Shown piece by piece: positions 51,185-59,406 of a stretch of DNA of 64,000 nucleotides. The stretch's first letter is position 1. Each line of letters opens with the position of its first letter. The position numbers were made by a program, and so were the translations under genes. Under the pieces are notes generated by a model, which had not been told where the DNA came from, did not search any database, and worked only from the letters and a program-made list of their open reading frames with translations. The DNA is from Arthrobacter globiformis (GTDB lineage: Bacteria; Actinomycetota; Actinomycetes; Actinomycetales; Micrococcaceae): the NCBI RefSeq assembly GCF_030817195.1, contig NZ_JAUSYZ010000001.1, positions 248,001-312,000 on the forward strand, written 5' to 3'.

Positions 51185-52219
51185 TTAGAGATCAAGAATC
51201 AGTTCGGCCGAGCGGCAACGCGAGACGCAGACGAACATGGATTTGTTTGCAGCCTGCTCGGCCTGGGTGAGGAGAAAATCACGGTGCTCCACGTCGCCGC
51301 TGATGACGCGTGTTTCGCAGGTGCCGCAGATTCCTTCCGCGCAGGAGCTGGGAACGTCGATGCCCGCGTTGTTGAGGGCATCAAGCACAGACACGTCAGG
51401 CCCGACGGGGATCCGTTGGCCGGTGCTGTTGCACACCACGTCAAACGCTGATTCGCTCTCCACCGGGACGTCAACTTTTTCTGGTGCCTTGAACCGCTCG
51501 ATTCGAAGCTGCGATTCGTCCTCCATGGCCCCGGCAACAGCCTTCAGCAGCGGTTCCGGACCACAGGCGTAAACCAGCGCATCCGGGCTCAGGTCTCCGA
51601 CAGCGGCCGCCAGGTCAGGGTAGCTGCCGTTGGCTTCGTCATCGGCGTGGATGGTGATCCGGTCCTGGGGCAGGGTGCCGATCTCGGGAAGAAAGGCCAT
51701 AGTGGCGCGGGACCGGCCTGTGTAGAGCAGCGACCAGTCCGCACCGGCTGCCTGCAGTTGCCGCGCCATGGAGATGATCGGGGTGATGCCGATTCCACCG
51801 GCGACCAGCACGTAGCGTCCGGCGTCTTCGAGCGCGAAGTTATTACGCGGGCCTTCTACGGTGAGGAGCGCGCCCACCGATAGGCCGTCATGGACGTGTT
51901 GGCTGCCGCCGCGTGAGTCGGGAGTCCGGAGCACAGCTACCGTCCAGCTCGTCGAATCCAGCGGATCGGAGCATAGCGAGTACTCGCGTATGAGCCCGTT
52001 GGGCAGGTGAAGGCTCAGATGGGAACCGGGCTGCCATTGGGGAAGCTGTGCTCCGGACGGGTCAGCAAAGGTAACGCTGGTTACCCCGTCCGATTCCCAC
52101 GTTTTTTGCTGGACCCTCAGGGTCCGTGCGGTGGGCTCCCCGGTCGCTGCCCGGTCAGTGACCGGATTCTGCCGGGGTGATTCTTCCGGTCCCCGTGTGT
52201 TCAAAGTGACGGTAGTCAT
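51185..52219 (-). CDS. Ferredoxin-type reductase (phthalate dioxygenase reductase family)
   Basis: A 344-residue electron-transfer protein. Flavin-binding REYSLCSDP, NAD-binding LVAGGIGITPIISMARQL and YACGPEPLLKA, then a C-terminal plant-type [2Fe-2S] domain with CAEGICGTC (C-x4-C-x2-C) and a final Cys in KSMFVCVSRC. It carries electrons from NAD(P)H to the Rieske oxygenase of the operon in the cytoplasm. An N-terminal 30-residue polar extension precedes the barrel. Confidence 0.93.
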   Translation of the reverse strand: MTTVTLNTRGPEESPRQNPVTDRAATGEPTARTLRVQQKTWESDGVTSVTFADPSGAQLPQWQPGSHLSLHLPNGLIREYSLCSDPLDSTSWTVAVLRTPDSRGGSQHVHDGLSVGALLTVEGPRNNFALEDAGRYVLVAGGIGITPIISMARQLQAAGADWSLLYTGRSRATMAFLPEIGTLPQDRITIHADDEANGSYPDLAAAVGDLSPDALVYACGPEPLLKAVAGAMEDESQLRIERFKAPEKVDVPVESESAFDVVCNSTGQRIPVGPDVSVLDALNNAGIDVPSSCAEGICGTCETRVISGDVEHRDFLLTQAEQAANKSMFVCVSRCRSAELILDL

Positions 52220-52222
52220 GAT

Positions 52223-52618
52223 TCACTCCTGGCCCCGGTGGGCAATGGCTTCAATCTCCACCGTGGCACCGTACGGCAGCGCAGAAACTTCCACGAACGT
52301 CCTGGCCGGCCGGGGAGCGCTGAAGAGCTGCTCATAGTGGCTGTTGGCCTCTTCGCGCAAGGTCAGGTCCGTGACGAAGTAGGTGGTCTTGACGATGTCC
52401 TGCATCGACATGCCGATGGTCGCCAACCGTTCCGAGAGCCTGGTTGTAGCGGCCGCGATGGCCTCTGTTCGGCCACTGACGGGGATGTAGTTTTCGTCAA
52501 CGGACAACGCCCCGGATACGAAGCCGAAACCCCCGGCCTGGTATGCCGGACTGTAGGGGTGAGCACTCACTGACTTGCCTTTCGTGGGGGATGGATTGGA
52601 AGATGCTGCGGATTTCAT
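52223..52618 (-). CDS. RidA/YjgF-family protein
   Basis: A 131-residue trimer-type protein from the ATG at 52618 that overlaps the aldehyde dehydrogenase stop (ATGA). The family pattern is GGFGFVSGALSVDENYIPVS, MSMQDIVKTTYFVTDLTLRE and ARTFVEVSALPYGATVEIEA, with the conserved Arg and Glu of the imine site. RidA proteins deaminate reactive enamines/imines; relatives act as 2-aminomuconate deaminases, so a nitrogen-containing intermediate in the pathway is possible. Confidence 0.9.
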   Translation of the reverse strand: MKSAASSNPSPTKGKSVSAHPYSPAYQAGGFGFVSGALSVDENYIPVSGRTEAIAAATTRLSERLATIGMSMQDIVKTTYFVTDLTLREEANSHYEQLFSAPRPARTFVEVSALPYGATVEIEAIAHRGQE

Positions 52619-54177
52619 GCGCCGGCCCAAGGCAATGGGGCGCCGGAAAGATCGACGTATATGCTCTTTTGGCGCATGTAGGAGCGGATACCGTCCCTGC
52701 CTTTTTCGGTACCGAGCCCGCTTTCTTTGATGCCGCTGAAAGGGGTGGCGATGCTGAATTGCTTGTACGTGTTGATCCAGACGGTGCCCGCAGCAACGGC
52801 GCGCGCGATGCGCCAGGCCCGCCGGTAGTCCGCTGTCCAGATGCCGCAGGCCAGACCAAACACACTGTCGTTGGCCTGGGCCAGCAGGTCTGTTTCATCA
52901 TCAAAGGGAAGCACCACAGCCACGGGACCGAAGATCTCCTCCTGGCAGATCAGGTCGGAGTTGGCCACGCCGGCAATGATGGTGGGCAGGTAATATGCGC
53001 CCTGCTGCAGTTCCGGCTCCGTTGGCCGTGTTCCGCCGCACAGGATTTGCGCTCCGGCTGCCTGCGCATCTTCAACCATTTTTTCAACGGAGTCCCTGTG
53101 GGCATGGGCAACAAGAGGTGCCACCTGTGTGCCAGGGTCGGTGCCTGGACCCACCCGCAGGGCTGTGGCTCCTTCGACCAGGCGTGCCAGCACGGTGTCA
53201 TAGATGGCCCGCTGGATGAATACCCGCGAACCGGCGATGCAGCTTTGGCCGCTGGAGGAGAAGATTCCGTAAAGCACCCCGGCAACTGCTTGCTCGATGT
53301 CCGCGTCCGAAAAGATGATGGTTGGTGATTTTCCGCCCAGTTCCAGCGTGATTGGCATGATTTTCTCGGCTGCGATGCGGCCCAGCTGCCGCCCGGTGGA
53401 GGTGCCGCCGGTGAAGGAAACCTTGCCGACATCCCTGTGCCGTGCCAAAGCGTCACCGACCGTCCTTCCCGGGCCGGGAAGCACCGAAAGCAAGCCCGAA
53501 GGCAGTCCAGCCTCGTCACAGATCCGTGCCAGCAGCAGCGACACCCAGGGTGCCCAGACCGGCGGTTTAATGACGACGGCGTTGCCCGCGGCAAGGGCCG
53601 GAGCAACCTTTTGTGCGTCGCTGGCAATGGGGGAGTTCCAGGGCGTAATGGCAGCCACCACACCGACGTGCTCATAGGTGGAGATACTCAGGTAGTCACC
53701 CCGCGGCGGGGTCAGCGCATCCTCCATCGTCTCAAGGGCCGATGCGGTGAACCGGAACGTGGCCGCGGCGCTCATGGCCAACGCCCGGGTTTCCTTGAGC
53801 GTCTTTCCAGTGTCCAGGGTTTGAAGAACAGCGATACGGTCAGCGTTGGCTTCAATAGCCGAACCGATCCTGTGCAAAACAGCAGCGCGTTCGTGGGGCA
53901 GCTTGCGGGACCAGCCCGACTCCTCAATGGCCGCCAGGCCTGCCGCGACCGCCACATCAACATCGTCAACAGTGGCACCATGAAGCGTCGCGAAGACCTC
54001 AGAAGTAGCGGGATTAACGGACTCGATCAGTGCTCCCGCACCCCGGGCCCAGACCCCGCCAACATAAATCTCATCCAGAGTATCGATGCTTGGTTCAAAG
54101 GCGTGGGAGGTGACGGGCCCTTCAGAGTCCGTACCGGCCGGCCGGTCTACGATGCCCGCGCTGCTTTGCGTTGTCAT
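52615..54177 (-). CDS. Aldehyde dehydrogenase, pathway enzyme
   Basis: A 520-residue NAD(P)-dependent aldehyde dehydrogenase. Active-site Glu in ITLELGGKSPTIIFSDADIE, Cys in SSSGQSCIAGSRVFIQ, NAD site VGKVSFTGGTSTGRQLG, and the C-terminal GIKESGLGTEKGRDGIR. The look is of betaine-aldehyde or hydroxymuconic semialdehyde dehydrogenases. It is the first gene of the ten-gene minus-strand operon, so its promoter is the divergent region 54178-54585. Confidence 0.93.
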   Translation of the reverse strand: MTTQSSAGIVDRPAGTDSEGPVTSHAFEPSIDTLDEIYVGGVWARGAGALIESVNPATSEVFATLHGATVDDVDVAVAAGLAAIEESGWSRKLPHERAAVLHRIGSAIEANADRIAVLQTLDTGKTLKETRALAMSAAATFRFTASALETMEDALTPPRGDYLSISTYEHVGVVAAITPWNSPIASDAQKVAPALAAGNAVVIKPPVWAPWVSLLLARICDEAGLPSGLLSVLPGPGRTVGDALARHRDVGKVSFTGGTSTGRQLGRIAAEKIMPITLELGGKSPTIIFSDADIEQAVAGVLYGIFSSSGQSCIAGSRVFIQRAIYDTVLARLVEGATALRVGPGTDPGTQVAPLVAHAHRDSVEKMVEDAQAAGAQILCGGTRPTEPELQQGAYYLPTIIAGVANSDLICQEEIFGPVAVVLPFDDETDLLAQANDSVFGLACGIWTADYRRAWRIARAVAAGTVWINTYKQFSIATPFSGIKESGLGTEKGRDGIRSYMRQKSIYVDLSGAPLPWAGA

Positions 54178-54585
54178 CCTCAGGGTCCACCAATCTTTAT
54201 AGTCACTCAGGCCGCCGCCGACGTTGTTCGCGGCTGTCCCGCAGTGGCGGAAGCAACCTGAATGTGAACTAGGTCATGCCAAAGATATAACAGTACTAAG
54301 ATACTTTGTGTCAAGGCAGTGGGGTCTTGATCTTTAAGCGCTAAGGAGATAGAACTAACACAGTGCCATGATCTTCACCACACTTGAGCCCCTCGCCCGC
54401 CCCATCTACATGCATGGCGGACGGCCGGGAGAACAGTGTCGTGCGTGAACGAAGAAACCGTCATGACGTAGCCGGCGACGCTGGCGGCTCGTCCATGGCC
54501 TTGGCTCGTCGAGCCACCGATGACCGGTGGCATGCCCACCGCTTCGCGACTGTATTCGAAGCCCTCACAACCTTAAGGATGTCCA
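54178..54585. promoter_or_regulatory. Divergent promoter region of the main operon and MFS gene
   Basis: A 408-base region without a convincing gene. CTAAGATACTT at 54296-54306 is identical to the right arm of the palindrome at 56342-56373; its left partner (AAGATATAACAG) is degenerate. ATCTTTAAGCGCTAAGGAG at 54330-54348 resembles the cupin-promoter element, including CTAAGG and AGAT. Two MarR-type sites could thus control both directions. Confidence 0.6.
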
Positions 54586-55866
54586 ATGGACACGATGAGC
54601 GAACCTAAAAAGCAGGAAGAGACCAGACCGAACTGGTGGGTACTTTGTCTGGCATGCGCGGCCATAGTGCTCGATGGATACGACACGGTCGCACTGGGCG
54701 TTTCCATACCGGCGATTGCAAAGGACTGGGGAGTTGCACCCTCGCACTTCACTCCTGCCCTTGCGCTGACCAGCGCTGGAGTGGCTCTGGGGTATCTGGC
54801 GGTGGGGCGCCTCGTGGCCAAAATGGGCACCAGAAACGTCATTTTTTCGGCGGTCGTGGTGTTCACCCTGGGATCGTTGCTGACAGCGTGGTCGGATTCG
54901 ATTCTGCAGCTGACGATTGTACGTTTCCTGACCGGCCTGGGACTGGGTGCCGTGCTGCCAGCCGCAGTCTCCCATGCGACCGCAGTCAATCCCGGTCGTT
55001 TGCGTCAATCGATTGCGGTGGCCGTGATGACGGGCATCTCGGTCGGGGCTCTCATCGCGGGGCTGGCCGGGAGCGCTATCGTGGGCGCATTCGGGTGGGA
55101 GTGGGTGTTCATTATCGGAGCTATCGCTTCTGCTGTACTTCTGCCGTTCCTGTGGTTCGGGCTGTCCGGCAGCTACGTATCGAGCACGCCCATCGACGCG
55201 GCCGAAGCCAAGCACCATGCGTCGGTTGCGCGCCTGTTCGATGCCTCTGTGCGCAGCAGAACGCTTCTCCTGTGGGCTTTTTCGTTCCTCATCTTTGCCG
55301 TGTTCTACGTATTCTCGTCGTGGTTGCCGACCCTGCTCACCAGCTACGGCTTCAGTACCGGTCTAGCACCGCTGGGGTCCGCGGCCCTGGGCATAGGAAG
55401 CATCGTCGGTGCCTGCGTACTAATCCTCGGATCTCGTCGATTCCGGATGACGTCGGTCCTGGCTGGAACCTCGGCAGCAGCGATCGTCTTCCTTGTCATC
55501 TCTGCCTTCCTCGGCCCGGACAAAGCGCTGCTGCTGCTGGTCTTCGGTGGCGTAGGCCTCGGACTTCAGGCCGGCATGATCGGCCAAGCCGCGGTGGCAG
55601 TGGCGCTGTACCCCCAAGCAACGGTGACCGCCGGCGTCGGCTGGGCGGCTTCAATGGGCCGACTCGGATCGGTTGTCGGCCCGATCTTCGGCGGCGTCCT
55701 CATCGGACTCGGCGTGGACACCAGCATCATCGTTCTCTCAGTATGCGTGCCCGTGATCATCGCTCTGGTGTTGGTGCTGCTTATAGGACGGATCACAGCA
55801 GCCAATGCGTCGGTTCCGATGTCAGCACACCCGGCGAAATCGCCCCTCACCGCGCCTCAGGCCTAG
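54586..55866 (+). CDS. MFS transporter, aromatic acid:H+ symporter type
   Basis: A 426-residue twelve-helix transporter; ATG at 54586, with another at 54595. The first helix WWVLCLACAAIVLDGYDTVALGV carries the DGYD pattern of AAHS permeases (PcaK, BenK type), followed by LGYLAVGRLVAKMGTRNVI (loop 2-3 motif) and RFLTGLGLGAVLPAAVSHAT. Such proteins import benzoate-like or hydroxybenzoate-like acids with protons. Its divergence from the catabolic operon across shared operator-like sites supports import of the pathway substrate. Confidence 0.92.
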   Translation: MDTMSEPKKQEETRPNWWVLCLACAAIVLDGYDTVALGVSIPAIAKDWGVAPSHFTPALALTSAGVALGYLAVGRLVAKMGTRNVIFSAVVVFTLGSLLTAWSDSILQLTIVRFLTGLGLGAVLPAAVSHATAVNPGRLRQSIAVAVMTGISVGALIAGLAGSAIVGAFGWEWVFIIGAIASAVLLPFLWFGLSGSYVSSTPIDAAEAKHHASVARLFDASVRSRTLLLWAFSFLIFAVFYVFSSWLPTLLTSYGFSTGLAPLGSAALGIGSIVGACVLILGSRRFRMTSVLAGTSAAAIVFLVISAFLGPDKALLLLVFGGVGLGLQAGMIGQAAVAVALYPQATVTAGVGWAASMGRLGSVVGPIFGGVLIGLGVDTSIIVLSVCVPVIIALVLVLLIGRITAANASVPMSAHPAKSPLTAPQA

Positions 55867-55874
55867 CGTAGACC

Positions 55875-55923
55875 CTGCCCTGCACTGCCCCTTCGACCAA
55901 ACTGCAGGGGCAGTGCAGGCAGC
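55875..55923 (+). terminator. Hairpin after the MFS gene
   Basis: CTGCACTGCCCCT pairs with AGGGGCAGTGCAG, with CTGCC/GCAG extensions, 9 bases after the stop. No T run but the stem is strong. Confidence 0.65.
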
Positions 55924-55969
55924 AGAAGAGGCAATGGCAAAAGCCAGCACAGCTAACCATGTCTATATC

Positions 55970-56047
55970 GATGCTACCCATCCAAATCTCCCAGGAAGAT
56001 GATGAGATCTTGCCCTGCGAGAAACCTTCAAGGCGACGGCGAACACC
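55970..56047. repeat. Imperfect direct repeat, right copy
   Basis: Counterpart of 37001-37073, with the exact 12-mer AGATGATGAGAT at 55997-56008 and a minus-strand peptide GFSQGKISSSSWEIW similar to the left copy's RFPAGTISSSPWEGWW. Confidence 0.5.
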
Positions 56048-56134
56048 ACTTCTGGTTCCGACGACGTCCGGCGGCCGCGGACTGGTTCTCATATCGTCGT
56101 TGCCTGAGCGTTTGGTCGCTTTCAGGGCCTCGTT

Positions 56135-56290
56135 TTAGGGCCGCATTCCCCTGCGGGGCGTGCAAACAAAGAATTCAGGCTGCTGGACTGGCGCCAACGG
56201 GACGACGAGCCAACGGCTGCCGTAGAACTCCACATAGGAGTCGGGAGGGCAGCTTGCATACGCTTCTTCGCGGGTCATTTCAAGTTCCAT
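56135..56290 (-). CDS. Small hypothetical protein (51 aa), doubtful
   Basis: An ATG-started frame: MELEMTREEAYASCPPDSYV, EFYGSRWLVVPLAPVQQPEF, FVCTPRRGMRP. The composition looks protein-like and it lies just left of the perfect palindrome at 56342-56373, as a palindrome-controlled first gene would. No good ribosome site is seen. Function unknown. Confidence 0.35.
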   Translation of the reverse strand: MELEMTREEAYASCPPDSYVEFYGSRWLVVPLAPVQQPEFFVCTPRRGMRP

Positions 56291-56341
56291 TCTGCGGTAG
56301 GCCGGCAATCGGTATTCTCATCTAAAGCCCATACCTCTTTA

Positions 56342-56373
56342 TTCCAAGTATCTTAAGTCTAAGATACTTGGAA
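56342..56373. promoter_or_regulatory. Perfect 14-4-14 palindrome O6
   Basis: TTCCAAGTATCTTA, spacer AGTC, TAAGATACTTGGAA. It is the best copy of the CTAAG-type element seen through the island and marks its right edge. It can be an operator; as RNA it would also fold. Confidence 0.75.
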
Positions 56374-56774
56374 GCTAGTAGCAATAGTAAAAGGGCTACC
56401 AGAACAAGCGTGAACAGTTGCCTGGCCCCGCTGACCGATAATGGTGATTCCGTCAACCCGGCCGGCACGCTGAACCCGGAAAAGCGAACCTCCGTCCTAC
56501 GGGAGGGCGGCAAGGAACCCGGCAGACCGGACACGCCGCCCCAGGACTTTCGCTGCGCATCTGCTTGGAGCCTTCCACAAACCGACCGACGCCTGGTTCG
56601 CTAGATCGCACGGGAAGAAGCGCCGCTAGGAGCAACGCCAAAGGCTATTGCCAGCCATGCCTCTAAGATCGGCTCTGGGTAGCCAAAGGGTAGGCAGCGG
56701 TCCCTGCGAGGATGCTGCAAGCCTCTTACAGTTGAATGCGTCTGGATGCTGCTTCCTAATCAGTCGGTCTCGGT
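56374..56774. other. Intergenic stretch with motif copy 1
   Basis: No gene is supported in these 401 bases. Bases 56434-56459 carry the first copy of a motif GATAATGG..ATTCCGTCAACC that recurs at 57601-57629 and 60874-60903. Confidence 0.5.
56434..56459. repeat. Dispersed motif, copy 1
   Basis: ACCGATAATGGTGATTCCG then TCAACCC. It matches copy 2 (57601-57629) in 22 of about 26 bases. Confidence 0.6.
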
Positions 56775-57290
56775 TTAGCCGATCACAACGGTCAGCTCCA
56801 GCGGGACAGCGCGGCGGATCGCATCGTCAACGGGGGAGTGCTCGTCGGCCCATTGAACGATGTCGCGGAGAGCGGCCTCTTCGGTGTCATCGGCTGCTAT
56901 GCGGACCACTGTGCGCAGAGCGAGGGGTCCAGCAGGAGTGTCCTTACCGATTCCCAGCAGACCGCGGTCATCAGATTCACTGTCAACATCAACTTCGAGC
57001 AGGTTCAGGCTCACTCCCTTTTCGGCGGCACGCATGGCGATGAGCGAGACCAAGCAGGCGGCGCTTGCCGAGCGCAGCATCCATCCAGGAGTAGGCGCCG
57101 AACCCTTCCCGCCAACTCCTGGCCCCATGTCCGTCACCAAGGACCAGCCGTGGGGGCCGTCAACCCGGACCCGGAGCCCATCTTCCAGCACGGCAGTGGC
57201 CGTTGAGTCGCGGGAGCGGGCCTTCTCCGGGCTTTCGCTCAAGTACTGCCGGGACCTGCTGATGGCGTGGGCTACTTCCGATTGCGACAT
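56775..57290 (-). CDS. OsmC-family protein
   Basis: A 171-residue protein from the ATG at 57290 (GGAG upstream); the open frame continues upstream without a ribosome site. The OsmC fold is recognised by DGPHGWSLVTDMGPGVGGKG, then SAPTPGWMLRSASAACLVSL with the active Cys, IAMRAAEKGVSLNLLEVDVD and a C-terminal strand. The second peroxidatic Cys normally near the C-terminus is replaced by VDDAIRRAVPLEL, so it may be a non-peroxidase OsmC relative. Stands alone. Confidence 0.85.
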   Translation of the reverse strand: MSQSEVAHAISRSRQYLSESPEKARSRDSTATAVLEDGLRVRVDGPHGWSLVTDMGPGVGGKGSAPTPGWMLRSASAACLVSLIAMRAAEKGVSLNLLEVDVDSESDDRGLLGIGKDTPAGPLALRTVVRIAADDTEEAALRDIVQWADEHSPVDDAIRRAVPLELTVVIG

Positions 57291-57807
57291 CTCTGGCACT
57301 CCCTTTCCGCCGCGGACCGAATCGGGCAAGAATACACCTCTACGAGTCGGCCGTGGGTGTCTCATGACAGCGAAGTGCGAATCTCATGCGGCCATACTTC
57401 GGTAACAACGTCGTTCAGGTCCTGGCTCGGGCTGCTCACACAATAAGGTGTGGTCCGGGTTCAGCACGGTGAGATTCACCGGGGCGCGCCGAGAAGGCCC
57501 CAGGGCTGGGCAGTTCTGACTTCCGGAGCCCGGGGAGAAAACGCCGCGGCAAGGAAGCAGGAAACAGCCGCTACTGCAGGCACTCCCCCGGCCGTTTTGG
57601 AACGCCGATAATGGGGATTCCGTCAGCCTAGCAAGCAACTCTCGCGGGACTGCCCAAGTTGGACTTGGAGCATTCAGCGCTGATATGCGTGAAGTCTATT
57701 TGGTGTCCATCGTGTCAGCCCGTTGCACGGACCAAGGGACTTGTTGAGCCATTTCAGTATGGACGTCAACTGTAATCTGTCCCTAGTCACGAAATTTTGA
57801 TGGGGGA
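57291..57807. other. Intergenic stretch with motif copy 2
   Basis: A 517-base stretch with no supported gene; it contains motif copy 2 at 57601-57629 and the promoter of the small membrane protein. Confidence 0.5.
57601..57629. repeat. Dispersed motif, copy 2
   Basis: AACGCCGATAATGGGGATTC then CGTCAGCCT; the most complete of three copies. Confidence 0.6.
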
Positions 57808-58125
57808 ATGATGCGGTTCGAACGTTCAGCAGGGATCTTTAAGGCAGGCGTCCTGATGGCCATTGGTGGTCCAGTCCTTGGTGCACTTGGAGCAGTCATC
57901 GCCGTACCAAACATCGCCGCCCTGTATACCGGGAACGTAAACCGAGGGGGATTGGTAATAGGTGCGATCATCGCTGCCGTTGGTTTACTCCTCGCGGTGG
58001 CTGGGTACATCATGATTCTTGTCGCGGTGCACCGCGCGCTGGTCAAGATTGATGCTCTTCCTGTCCGTCAGCAGCAGCGGACAGGGCAGGGATCCGCGCC
58101 TTCCACGTCGGGATACACCTACTGA
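57808..58125 (+). CDS. Small two-helix membrane protein, hypothetical
   Basis: A 105-residue protein; two adjacent ATGs at 57808 and 57811 follow GGGGGA. Two membrane helices (FKAGVLMAIGGPVLGALGAV and GGLVIGAIIAAVGLLLAVAG) are joined by a short loop, and the tail is polar with a QQQ run. No family recognised. The terminal SAPSTSGYTY is disordered. Confidence 0.65.
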   Translation: MMRFERSAGIFKAGVLMAIGGPVLGALGAVIAVPNIAALYTGNVNRGGLVIGAIIAAVGLLLAVAGYIMILVAVHRALVKIDALPVRQQQRTGQGSAPSTSGYTY

Positions 58126-58401
58126 CCAGCGAAATATGGCCTCCAGCCAACCTGGTTAGTTGAAGCTGCGGCGTAAAACCCTGGATCAGGAGGAAGAGAC
58201 CTCCACGATCTTGGCCTGGGCACACGCAAAAACAAACCGATAACCTCGGTCTTCCAGCAGCGCCACCGCAATCTTTTCGGTACGGACGTATCAAGCGGCA
58301 AATCCAGGAGACCTGCGAGGCCCACCTGTACCCCTGTGGCTGGCCCTTGCTTCACACCAACCGTCATATGCCATATGTAAATATAATCCGATGAACTTGA
58401 A

Positions 58402-59088
58402 TTATTGCGCTTCGTACCGAAGCATCGTTGTTCCTCCTTCAGTTGCTGAAGTTATTCCGTCTCTGAACATTGTCAAGTAATCAACTTTGTTAACTTGTGC
58501 TTTATACGGCATTTCATCCCCGCCCTCTTCGGCCTGTGAAAGAACTTGGTTGACCACTGCGATCAGAGGATCCAACGAAAGAGACAACGCGACAGGGTGC
58601 GCAAGTAGTTGCTCGACCATCCTGGCCGTGAAACGGAACTGCTCCAATCCTGCAACCACAACAGCCAGTTCATAGCCCTCATCGCACTCCACCAGCCGCA
58701 TGCTGATCGGGGTGCCATCAGCCGCAAAATCTCCTGCGAGAAGTGATAGGTCAACAAGGCGGATTACGATGAGTTCTTGCTCTAGGAGGGCAGCACGAAC
58801 TTCGGCAGACACTGGATAGCTCACTGGTCCCATAAAGCCTGCTATCGGGTCCTGAATCATCTGAGTCAGGGGGTAAATGAGAGGGCTCGTCATGGACTGT
58901 GATTCTTGTAATTCGGTCGACAAATCACGTTGCGGCGTTCGCCGAGTGTCAAACGCGAGGAGAAGATCATGTTCCCCTAATTCGTGCACTGCGTACCCTG
59001 AGCGCCCTTCCCGAGCCTCTAATAAAAAGTCGCTAATGCTCGCCCACTCGGGCTGATGCATGTTGATGGGGACGGCAATCCGAGTCAT
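58402..59088 (-). CDS. Hypothetical protein, 228 aa
   Basis: An ATG at 59088 follows GAGG and gives a 228-residue soluble, acidic protein: MTRIAVPINMHQPEWASISD, FLLEAREGRSGYAVHELGEH and, later, LIVIRLVDLSLLAGDFAADG and AGLEQFRFTARMVEQLLAHP. Predicted mixed alpha/beta. I recognise no domain. The GC content is lower than in core genes, which suggests acquisition. It starts 15 bases after the stop of the frame at 59103, so it could be the second gene of a small operon. Confidence 0.6.
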   Translation of the reverse strand: MTRIAVPINMHQPEWASISDFLLEAREGRSGYAVHELGEHDLLLAFDTRRTPQRDLSTELQESQSMTSPLIYPLTQMIQDPIAGFMGPVSYPVSAEVRAALLEQELIVIRLVDLSLLAGDFAADGTPISMRLVECDEGYELAVVVAGLEQFRFTARMVEQLLAHPVALSLSLDPLIAVVNQVLSQAEEGGDEMPYKAQVNKVDYLTMFRDGITSATEGGTTMLRYEAQ

Positions 59089-59102
59089 TTCACCTGGTTC
59101 CT

Positions 59103-59348
59103 CTACAAAGCTTTTGGTCGGGTAGGTTTGAAGAACCTCTCCGCGTTTCCGTTGCCGGAAGAGTGGTCGAATCCCTGTTGCTGCCCACACAACGAAGCTG
59201 GTGGCCCAGGCTGCCTGCTGAGCGCCCGCAGAGCGTGCCCTTCGAGGAGCGTCTCGGCAAGCACATTTCCCACGACGCGCAGAAGATGGCGATGAGATCG
59301 GAATTCGCCGGCAACATCTGCGATCCGTTCGGACTTCATGATTTCCAA
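59103..59348 (-). CDS. Hypothetical protein or fragment upstream of the 228-aa gene
   Basis: A frame that reads MKSERIADVAGEFRSHRHLL, RVVGNVLAETLLEGHALRAL and ends at 59103. The same frame is open further upstream (LGVPAEGTYRDSPVRRRRRL) to a TAA, without a start. It may be the 3' part of a gene whose 5' part is the frame at 59407-59808, separated by indels. Confidence 0.35.
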   Translation of the reverse strand: MEIMKSERIADVAGEFRSHRHLLRVVGNVLAETLLEGHALRALSRQPGPPASLCGQQQGFDHSSGNGNAERFFKPTRPKAL

Positions 59349-59406
59349 GGCCAGTCGAGCTGCCAGTCGACGACGTCGCCGGACTGGGGAATCCCGGTAA
59401 GTTCCT

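Noticed and set aside
54636..55871. Second long frame inside the MFS gene
   Set aside because: Out-of-frame shadow, Arg/Gly-rich, while the MFS frame shows clear helices and family motifs.
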